Assembly (NCBI GenBank): GCA_002377025.1
Contig: DFPA01000045.1
Coordinates: 7,237-12,777, forward strand
Length of the DNA stretch: 5,541 nt
Source of the DNA: Patescibacteria group bacterium UBA3527
GTDB taxonomy: Bacteria; Patescibacteriota; Minisyncoccia; Phycocordibacterales; UBA918
Direction of reading: 5' to 3'
The notes beneath the pieces are model-generated. The model saw only the letters and a list, made by a program, of their open reading frames with translations. It was not told the DNA's origin and did no database searches. A program made the position numbers and the translations under genes. Shown one piece after another: positions 1-4,238 of this stretch (position 1 is the first letter of the stretch; every line of letters begins with the position of its first letter).

Positions 1-23
1 CGAAATTTCGAACGTAATTTCGA
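1..23. promoter_or_regulatory. Operator-like palindromic/direct repeats upstream of the AbrB-type gene
   Basis: A perfect 10-bp palindrome, CGAAATTTCG, occupies 1-10. Its half-site recurs: AATTTCGA is found at 4-11 and again at 16-23, exactly 12 bp apart, and CGAAATT (1-7) is an inverted copy of AATTTCG (16-22). The repeats lie immediately upstream of the -10 element of a gene for an AbrB-type DNA-binding protein. Proteins of this fold often bind AT-rich repeated sites and regulate their own promoters, so an autoregulatory operator is plausible. The array touches the window edge and may extend further left. It could also be a chance repeat in AT-rich sequence. Confidence 0.35.
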
Positions 24-30
24 GTAGCTA

Positions 31-46
31 TGGTAAAATTGCAGTA
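31..46 (+). promoter_or_regulatory. Extended -10 promoter, probably leaderless, for the AbrB-type gene
   Basis: TG-G-TAAAAT at 31-39 matches an extended -10 (TGN plus five of six TATAAT positions). The hexamer ends seven bases before the ATG at 47, so transcription should start at 46 or 47. There is no convincing -35 at the proper distance and no Shine-Dalgarno sequence before the ATG. The same arrangement occurs at three other genes in the window, which raises confidence in each. Confidence 0.55.
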
Positions 47-214
47 ATGCTACAAAAATTTCTAAGAAAATTAACTAAAACTGGGGAGTATAGTTACACT
101 ATCAATATTCCCAAGGAGATTATTAAAAAGCTAAAGTGGCGTGAACGGCAAAAACTGGATATAATTTTTGACGACAAGAAAAAGGAATTTAAGGTAAGGG
201 ATTGGAAGAAATAA
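47..214 (+). CDS. Small AbrB/SpoVT (MazE-like) DNA-binding protein, 55 aa
   Basis: The ORF runs from ATG 47 to TAA 212-214 and encodes 55 residues. The sequence fits a single swapped-hairpin AbrB/MazE domain: a first strand (about residues 7-20, containing KLTKTGEYSYTINIP), the typical Ile-Pro-Lys-Glu turn at 21-24 followed by a short helix (IIKKLKW, 25-31), then Gln-Lys-Leu-Asp-Ile-Ile (35-40) and a charged final strand. About 50 residues is usual for a stand-alone domain. Such proteins act as dimeric transcription regulators or as the antitoxin of MazEF-type pairs. No toxin gene lies next to it, since the next gene encodes a HIT protein 135 bp away, so a regulator role is favoured. Upstream repeats suggest autoregulation. 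The start is supported by an extended -10 element placed at the ATG. The protein is lysine-rich. Family call is from motif recognition only. Confidence 0.75.
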   Translation: MLQKFLRKLTKTGEYSYTINIPKEIIKKLKWRERQKLDIIFDDKKKEFKVRDWKK

Positions 215-254
215 CCACTATTGAATTTATGTCGTTAATTCTTACTACTTGTTT

Positions 255-302
255 CCCATGGAAATTGGTAAGCACATTCTACTATGTGAAAATGGTCATG
301 GG
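255..302. repeat. Nested inverted repeats in the spacer before the HIT gene
   Basis: CCCATG (255-260) is perfectly inverted as CATGGG (297-302). Inside it, CACAT (273-277) pairs with ATGTG (284-288) around a six-base loop. The result is a two-stem hairpin separated by an unpaired internal loop. There is no T-tract after it, so it is not a standard intrinsic terminator. It sits in the 135-bp gene-free stretch 215-349, where no further gene was found on either strand. It may be an RNA structure in the 3' end of the AbrB-type transcript, a protein-binding site, or chance. Confidence 0.25.
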
Positions 303-333
303 TAATTGTAGGCTAGAGACGCTGTATTCAGCA

Positions 334-349
334 TATAGTTGGAATTAGT
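334..349 (+). promoter_or_regulatory. Weak -10 element and short leader before the HIT gene
   Basis: TATAGT at 334-339 matches five of six consensus -10 bases and would place transcription start near 346, only a few bases before the ATG at 350. No -35 is found at 16-18 bp: TTGTAG at 306-311 is 22 bp away, which is too far. GGA at 341-343 is a weak possible ribosome-binding core, but would be mostly upstream of the predicted RNA start. Confidence 0.3.
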
Positions 350-700
350 ATGGGTGATTACTTGCGCTCACAGAAAACTTCTCTGAAATATCGCAATTTT
401 AAGCGAAAACTGTCTAAAGATCATGGGTGCCCACTTTGTCAGTTGAATAGCATTAAGAACTTTTCTTTCTGGAAAATAGTCAAGAACGATTTTCCTTACG
501 ACAAAGTAGCTACCAATCATGACATGTTGATGCCGATAAGATGCACAACTGAAGAAAATTTAACCGCTGAGGAAAAGCTGGAGCTAGAAATGATTAAGTC
601 CACTACTGCACAAAGTTATGATCTACTGGCCGAATCTACCTTGAAGACCATGTCTGTAGCCAGTCATTACCACATTCATCTTTTGGATATCAGAGATTAA
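350..700 (+). CDS. HIT (histidine triad) family protein, 116 aa
   Basis: HIT proteins are cytosolic nucleotide hydrolases or transferases acting on nucleoside phosphoramidates, dinucleoside polyphosphates or adenylylated compounds. The diagnostic H-x-H-x-H-x-x motif is intact at residues 106-112 (His106, His108, His110, then Leu-Leu); by family analogy His108 is the nucleophile. The upstream His57-Asp-Met-Leu-Met-Pro62 segment matches the conserved first-histidine and 'LxP' region of the fold. Near the N-terminus Cys27-Pro-Leu-Cys30 resembles the CPxC zinc half-site common in HIT proteins, preceded by a basic stretch (residues 6-23). Length is normal for a one-domain HIT protein. There is no strong Shine-Dalgarno sequence. 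Its TAA (698-700) overlaps the stop of the convergent MerT-like gene, leaving no space for a terminator. Substrate cannot be told from sequence. Confidence 0.85.
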   Translation: MGDYLRSQKTSLKYRNFKRKLSKDHGCPLCQLNSIKNFSFWKIVKNDFPYDKVATNHDMLMPIRCTTEENLTAEEKLELEMIKSTTAQSYDLLAESTLKTMSVASHYHIHLLDIRD

Positions 701-1065
701 CTCCACAGACCCAGCCAGACTCCGAGGTAGTGGACTACAACGTAGAGAAAGAAAAAGTAGCCGGTAACTCCAATGGCAAAAGTGACGATGACTAAGTTGA
801 AGATTTCATTGCGTCGTTTTTTGGCTTCGTCCAGGGTACAGATTCCTTTCTGACGACGAAGATACATTACTAACGCTCCGGCGAGTAGAAGTAGGCCGAC
901 AATACGGAAATACCACTTATAGTCGCCGTAGAGAGTGTCTGCTAGAGAAGAAGCAAAGGAAACTGTCCCTAAGCCAAAAACCACGATTAAAAGTGGTGAA
1001 AGGCAGCATAATGATGCGGCCACCACCGGAAGACCGGTCAGCTTAAATTTTTCTTTGATATTCAT
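697..1065 (-). CDS. MerT-like small membrane protein with Cys-Cys motif, 122 aa
   Basis: This is a hydrophobic protein with about three membrane segments (residues ~12-36, ~52-70 and ~88-120). The first helix carries Cys20-Cys21-Leu-Ser-Pro24, followed by a Gly-rich stretch, resembling the vicinal-cysteine CCxxP motif in helix 1 of MerT mercuric ion transporters. A further Cys76 lies in the loop after helix 2 (Gly-Ile-Cys-Thr-Leu-Asp), again as in MerT, which has loop cysteines; only one is seen here. Length is close to MerT (about 116 aa). MerT moves Hg(II) into the cytoplasm for reduction by MerA, but no mer gene (merA, merP, merR) is visible here. A mercury role is therefore not shown, and another thiophilic metal or a redox role is possible. 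It follows the methyltransferase by 15 bp and has its own promoter-like element. Its stop overlaps that of the HIT gene. Confidence 0.7.
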   Translation of the reverse strand: MNIKEKFKLTGLPVVAASLCCLSPLLIVVFGLGTVSFASSLADTLYGDYKWYFRIVGLLLLAGALVMYLRRQKGICTLDEAKKRRNEIFNLVIVTFAIGVTGYFFFLYVVVHYLGVWLGLWS

Positions 1066-1080
1066 ATCTAAATAATACCA
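1066..1080 (-). promoter_or_regulatory. Extended -10 promoter, leaderless, for the MerT-like gene
   Basis: On the minus strand, TG-G-TATTAT (1080 to 1072) follows directly after the methyltransferase stop codon TAG (1083-1081). Six bases then separate the hexamer from the ATG at 1065, which puts +1 exactly on the A of ATG. No Shine-Dalgarno sequence is present. The 15-bp gap is thus almost entirely promoter. The gene may also be read through from the methyltransferase promoter. Confidence 0.6.
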
Positions 1081-1812
1081 CTACCAGAGAGGTTTCTGGG
1101 CATAGATGGTGATAGTGCGGCGCTTGCGAGCTTTACCATGAGAGATATGTTTGTGAGAGCGATAGATTTTTTGGATGTCGAATTTCTCTTCGAGAAATTC
1201 GACCAGCTCTTTCTCTCCGTAAACGTGCTCAGGCACACCCATAACCGGGTGTATATAGCTACCCGCTTCTTTGGCAGGAACAGTTTCAAGAAGACGCTTG
1301 GAGTGTAGGTCGCCATCCAGAAGGTGTGTTTTCATAAACAAATAACCTCCCGGTTTCAATACACGAAAAATTTCGTCGCGTAGCATCGCACGCTCATTAC
1401 CGCTAAGAAAATGTGAAGTCATCATGTCGAGAGCCAGTATTTGGCTTGCGTCCTCGAGTGGAAATGTACCGGCAATAGAGCGTGCTTCGTAAGTGAGGTT
1501 GAATTGCTCTGAAGCGATTTTAGCTATTTTAATTGCCGCTGCGGAGATATCGTAGCCAATTCCACGCATACCGTACGTTTCTGCCAGGTGAATTAAATGA
1601 CGACCATTCCCACAACCAAAGTCTACTGCGCTGTTGGTCGGGTTGAGAAGCTCCTTGCCAGATTGTCTTTGCAGCCAACGCAGAAATTTCAAGAAGTCTT
1701 CTCCCGGCTTATCGGAGAGCTTTAAGTGACCGCCCTCAGTATATTCAAAATCCCAAAAAGTAGCGCCGTGTCGCTTCCTCTTCTGCTTTCTTATAAATGG
1801 TCGTTTAGCCAT
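1081..1812 (-). CDS. Class I SAM-dependent methyltransferase, 243 aa
   Basis: A cytosolic Rossmann-fold methyltransferase using S-adenosylmethionine. Motif I is clear at residues 63-71 (Val-Asp-Phe-Gly-Cys-Gly-Asn-Gly-Arg). The acidic residue that binds the ribose is Asp88 (Gly-Tyr-Asp-Ile-Ser). Motif II lies around Asp129 (Leu-Ala-Leu-Asp-Met-Met), and the motif III turn is Leu152-Lys-Pro-Gly-Gly156. The core resembles TehB/UbiE-type enzymes acting on small molecules, but the substrate is unknown. The N-terminus is strongly basic (residues 3-15), followed by Phe-Trp-Asp-Phe-Glu-Tyr (19-24). The C-terminal part holds a basic 'KARKRR' patch. I place the start at ATG 1812 rather than the in-frame TTG at 1821, because an extended -10 overlaps the TTG and would initiate RNA at 1812-1813. 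A 12-bp perfect inverted repeat lies in its 3' portion. The MerT-like gene follows after 15 bp. Confidence 0.9.
   Translation of the reverse strand: MAKRPFIRKQKRKRHGATFWDFEYTEGGHLKLSDKPGEDFLKFLRWLQRQSGKELLNPTNSAVDFGCGNGRHLIHLAETYGMRGIGYDISAAAIKIAKIASEQFNLTYEARSIAGTFPLEDASQILALDMMTSHFLSGNERAMLRDEIFRVLKPGGYLFMKTHLLDGDLHSKRLLETVPAKEAGSYIHPVMGVPEHVYGEKELVEFLEEKFDIQKIYRSHKHISHGKARKRRTITIYAQKPLW
1177..1203. repeat. Perfect 12-bp inverted repeat with 3-nt loop inside the methyltransferase gene
   Basis: GTCGAATTTCTC at 1177-1188 is followed by TTC (1189-1191) and its exact reverse complement at 1192-1203. In the methyltransferase mRNA this folds as a 12-bp stem capped by a C-GAA-G triloop, the same cap as in the terminator at 4194-4224. 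It encodes Val-Glu-Phe-Leu-Glu-Glu-Lys-Phe-Asp, and all nine codons lie within the symmetric unit. No T-tract follows, so it is not a terminator by itself. Confidence 0.7.
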
Positions 1813-1828
1813 AATGCTCAAAATAGCA
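1813..1828 (-). promoter_or_regulatory. Extended -10 promoter, leaderless, for the methyltransferase gene
   Basis: On the minus strand, TG-C-TATTTT occupies 1828 to 1820, and seven bases (GAGCATT) separate it from ATG 1812. It fixes the start at 1812, because the upstream in-frame TTG (1821-1819) overlaps the hexamer and would precede the RNA start. ATGCT and AGCAT flank the hexamer as a 5-bp inverted repeat that could bind a regulator. No -35 or Shine-Dalgarno sequence was found. The rest of the spacer up to 1902 shows no gene and no clear terminator for the ATP-grasp gene. Confidence 0.55.
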
Positions 1829-1902
1829 TATTATTCTTGGTTTGTGTTAGCTACGAGGCCTTGCAATCACAGTCATTGGCCGGTCAAGAGAATAGGTGCT
1901 CA

Positions 1903-2880
1903 TTATCTTGATAAGAAGTATTTATTCATTATCTTTTTCCAAATCTTGAATACTTTTTCTTTGTGACCTTTGGCGAATATGCCTGATAAGGCCGGACAAG
2001 AGTTAATTTCAATAATCAAAAACTTGTTTGGCTCATTCCATCCTCCTTTGGTAAATACGTCTACACCAAAGACCTCCAAGCCCATGGTGCGATAGAGTCT
2101 ATTTGCCCATTTATCTACTTCCTTGGGGATTTTTTCTCTGTATTCAACAATTGAAGCACCCAGACTAATATTTGAGGTTTCCTGCATGTCAATTTCATGG
2201 TCTTTGTTCAAAACTGACTTCATGGTTTTCTTTTCTTTCTTCAAAACATTCTTTAAGTAATCTTGATCCGGTGTCAGGCCATGAATAGCCAGTAGTTCCT
2301 CAATAGTATGTTTACCGGTTCCGGTAATACTGACGCGCTGTTTTCGGTACATAAACTCTACCTTTCCACCCACCACAAAGAGTCTGTACTCCGGCCGCTG
2401 GGTAAATTTTTCAATCAAAAAAAGTTCCACGCCATGCTCACGCATTACTTTGATATGTTTTCTGAGACCGATTTCATTAAAAATAATCCTTGCGTTTGAA
2501 CCCCTGGATCCTTTATTTGGCTTAACAAAAATCGGGTAGGAGATTTTCTTTGCATAGGCATAAGCAGCACGAACGTTGTCTGCGGTTTTAATTTTGCTTT
2601 TGGAATTCTCTCGAATATGAAAAACCTTTCCTTTAATGACTCGAAAACCAAACTTCTTAAGGAAGCGTTTGGTTACCGCCTTGTCATCTACCAGATGCTC
2701 AGCAAATTTAAGGTTTGTAGGATACATGCCATACTTTGTCTTAGAGCGAGAGATGAAGTAACTGGCACCATCAGTAACGTAGATAGCTTCCGAGTATGGA
2801 CTGTCGGCCAAACCGTATTGATAGCCGTACTTTTTGGCTGCCTTCTTTAATATTTCGATGTTACTTATTTTTCTTGGCAT
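1903..2880 (-). CDS. ATP-grasp ligase, cyanophycin synthetase/RimK-like, 325 aa
   Basis: ATP-grasp enzymes join a carboxylate to an amine through an acyl-phosphate, using ATP and Mg2+. Residues 1-60 form a pre-ATP-grasp region. Asp66-Lys67 begins the 'DKxxT' segment, Lys120 (Phe-Val-Lys-Pro) is the expected nucleotide-binding lysine, and Gly124-Ser-Arg-Gly-Ser-Asn-Ala130 is the flexible loop. Glu157 and Glu164-Tyr-Arg166 lie in the adenine pocket and central sheet. The segment Arg179 to Glu195 (including Gly-Thr-Gly-Lys-His-Thr-Ile) resembles the central ATP-grasp of cyanophycin synthetase and GshF. Asp274, Glu291 and Asn293 (Glu-Ile-Asn) are the metal ligands, so the enzyme looks catalytically intact. 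There is no C-terminal Mur-ligase domain, so it is not a full cyanophycin synthetase. Many lysines suggest a basic surface. The acceptor is unknown. It is divergent from the DUF1704 peptidase gene across 41 bp. No Shine-Dalgarno sequence or leaderless-type -10 is obvious. Confidence 0.92.
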   Translation of the reverse strand: MPRKISNIEILKKAAKKYGYQYGLADSPYSEAIYVTDGASYFISRSKTKYGMYPTNLKFAEHLVDDKAVTKRFLKKFGFRVIKGKVFHIRENSKSKIKTADNVRAAYAYAKKISYPIFVKPNKGSRGSNARIIFNEIGLRKHIKVMREHGVELFLIEKFTQRPEYRLFVVGGKVEFMYRKQRVSITGTGKHTIEELLAIHGLTPDQDYLKNVLKKEKKTMKSVLNKDHEIDMQETSNISLGASIVEYREKIPKEVDKWANRLYRTMGLEVFGVDVFTKGGWNEPNKFLIIEINSCPALSGIFAKGHKEKVFKIWKKIMNKYFLSR

Positions 2881-2881
2881 A

Positions 2882-2921
2882 TTGTTTATCCGGCAACAAA
2901 ATCGTATATTAACTATTAAAT
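2882..2921 (+). promoter_or_regulatory. Divergent intergenic region with promoter for the DUF1704 gene
   Basis: The 41-bp gap between divergent start codons holds TTGTTT (2882-2887), 17 bp, then TATATT (2905-2910, five of six consensus). This is the only place in the window with a -35-like element at the standard distance. It would start the + strand RNA near 2917. On the minus strand no equally good element was found for the ATP-grasp gene. TACGAT (2906 to 2901) is a weak candidate. Both promoters would share the same bases, so the pair may be co-regulated. Confidence 0.45.
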
Positions 2922-4184
2922 ATGCGGAGGAATGACTTTATAGTGAATAATGCGTGGGATGCAGAATGGTTTCTGGAGATTAAGAGAATTAGGTATCCTT
3001 TGCTATTGCACAATTTGCAAATCGACGGGTCGGTAATAAGGACTCAATTTGATAACTTTAATGATGGTAAGATTGATGCTCCCAAATTTGTATATTCCAA
3101 CCGTTCGCTTGAAAAATGTGAAGCAGCGCTTAAGGAATTGTCTCAATTGCGCATACAAATACTACAGCAAGATACCGAAAAATCAATCCAAGCGTTATAT
3201 TTAGAGAAGATTGACGAGGTTATGCTTGAGCTACGCATAGTCATAAGTAGCTGTAACGAGCGTTGGGGTGAATTTGCAGAATTTAATGAAAGGAGGTACG
3301 GAAGGTTTGATCCCGCAGTAGTGGATGATATTCGACGTCGATTGTCGGAGAAGAATTACAGGGTGTTTGGTAAAGTGAAATATGGTAGTGAGGAATTATC
3401 GAATTTCGATAGTGATAATACGCAAAAAGAATTTGCAAGAAGTCGATTTGTCATTTCACCTCTAACCATAGAGATAGATACAGATAGGTTTTATAAAGCG
3501 AATGAAGCCATTACTGTTTTCAATAGAGAACTGTCGAAATTAGATGAAAACTGGTGCGCTGTTCTTTCTGACACCGCCAATAGTATTATCGTCAATAGCA
3601 GGTTGAGAAAAGTCCTGGTACCTTTCGGTATATCTGTGTCGGGAGGGAGATTAAGGGATTTGGTGGCTCACGAGGTGGGGGTACATGTGCGAAGAAGGAT
3701 CAATGGGAGAGAATCCAAGGTACAACTGCTGGGTATTGGATTGCCTGGCTATGAAGGAGCGGAAGAAGGTTTGGCGGTATACTCCGAGCAGATTCTAAAC
3801 GGCAGAAAGTATTACGGAGGCCAAGATAAATATCTTGCTTTAATGATTGCCAAAGGTGAATTGGACGGAGTGGCACGAGATTTTGCTGATACGTATCGGA
3901 AATTGTCCGAGTACTTTATGGAGAGAAGTCGGAGACTCAATAAACCAATCACGCCGGAAAAAAGCAAATGGAAAGCATGGAAGACGACGTATAGGATTTT
4001 TAGAGGTGGTAACCCGACAATGCCGGGTAATTGCTTTCTAAGGGATAAGATTTACAGAGAGGGTTATTTTAAGATAAGACAATGTATACAAAATAATCCG
4101 GAGTATTTCGCCAATGTTTATGCTGGTAAATTTGACCCCGGTAACAAGCTTCATAGAGATATAGTTGCAAAAACTTTGCAGTGA
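2922..4184 (+). CDS. DUF1704/MATCAP-family zinc metallopeptidase (carboxypeptidase-like), 420 aa
   Basis: The zinc motif HExxxH is at His250-Glu251-Val-Gly-Val-His255, followed by Arg-Arg-Arg-Ile-Asn-Gly and then Gly-Tyr277-Glu-Gly-Ala-Glu281-Glu282-Gly-Leu-Ala, which supplies the downstream glutamate ligand. This HExxxH plus 'EEGLA' arrangement is the signature of DUF1704, the family that includes eukaryotic MATCAP, a tubulin tyrosine carboxypeptidase. The helical N-terminal ~240 residues are charged and have no signal peptide, so a cytosolic location is expected. Bacterial members have no established substrate. Start choice is uncertain: ATG 2922 gives a leader of about five bases with no Shine-Dalgarno sequence, whereas GGAGG at 2926-2930 lies inside the ORF and could serve GTG 2943 (residue 8) at a long 12-base spacing. 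The gene ends in TGA and is followed after 9 bp by a strong terminator. It is divergent from the ATP-grasp ligase, suggesting a shared pathway. Confidence 0.9.
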   Translation: MRRNDFIVNNAWDAEWFLEIKRIRYPLLLHNLQIDGSVIRTQFDNFNDGKIDAPKFVYSNRSLEKCEAALKELSQLRIQILQQDTEKSIQALYLEKIDEVMLELRIVISSCNERWGEFAEFNERRYGRFDPAVVDDIRRRLSEKNYRVFGKVKYGSEELSNFDSDNTQKEFARSRFVISPLTIEIDTDRFYKANEAITVFNRELSKLDENWCAVLSDTANSIIVNSRLRKVLVPFGISVSGGRLRDLVAHEVGVHVRRRINGRESKVQLLGIGLPGYEGAEEGLAVYSEQILNGRKYYGGQDKYLALMIAKGELDGVARDFADTYRKLSEYFMERSRRLNKPITPEKSKWKAWKTTYRIFRGGNPTMPGNCFLRDKIYREGYFKIRQCIQNNPEYFANVYAGKFDPGNKLHRDIVAKTLQ

Positions 4185-4193
4185 ATTATGTGC

Positions 4194-4230
4194 AAAAGGC
4201 CGCCAGCGAAGCTGGCGGCCTTTTGTTATT
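4194..4230 (+). terminator. Strong intrinsic terminator after the DUF1704 gene
   Basis: AAAAGGCCGCCAGC (4194-4207) and its exact reverse complement (4211-4224) form a 14-bp stem with a GAA loop; C-GAA-G is a very stable cap. The stem core is GC-rich (10 bp), and the descending arm ends in TTTT followed by GTTATT. The A-tract on the left makes it symmetric, so it could also terminate minus-strand RNA. Its T-tract merges with the next promoter. Confidence 0.92.
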
Positions 4231-4238
4231 ATTGCCTT
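4224..4238 (+). promoter_or_regulatory. Extended -10 promoter, leaderless, for the YHYH-like gene
   Basis: TG-T-TATTAT at 4224-4232 is followed by six bases and then ATG at 4239, placing +1 on the A of ATG. The first T of the TG is the last base of the terminator stem, so terminator and promoter overlap by one base. A -35 would fall inside the hairpin stem, and none is seen. The element rules out the in-frame ATG at 4188, which lies upstream of the terminator. Confidence 0.6.

Noticed and set aside
1813..1821. An upstream TTG (1821) would extend the methyltransferase by three residues.
   Set aside because: It overlaps the -10 hexamer, so it would not be in the mRNA. The ATG at 1812 sits at the predicted transcription start.
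1863..1890. Facing GGCC sequences and a CAAT/ATTG pair downstream of the ATP-grasp gene looked like a terminator.
   Set aside because: The stem is interrupted by a three-base bulge, has only short paired blocks and is not followed by a T-run on the minus strand.
3399..3413. A palindrome around TATCGAATTTCGATA inside the DUF1704 gene, similar in composition to the repeats at 1-23.
   Set aside because: It is inside coding sequence, is not placed at a promoter, and shares only the common AATTTCGA core. One copy is not enough to call a second operator.
4012..4026. CCCG...CGGG inverted repeat near the 3' end of the DUF1704 gene.
   Set aside because: It is only a four-base stem inside coding sequence, expected by chance.
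4182..4238. The DUF1704 gene and the YHYH-like ORF lie in the same frame, separated in this frame only by the TGA at 4182-4184, suggesting a fusion if TGA were read as glycine.
   Set aside because: A 14-bp terminator and an extended -10 promoter lie between them, and all other genes are complete without reading through TGA, so the standard code and two separate genes fit best.
4188..4238. An upstream in-frame ATG (4188) would extend the YHYH-like protein by 17 residues.
   Set aside because: The extension is the translation of the terminator hairpin and T-tract, and it lies upstream of the promoter that starts RNA at 4239.
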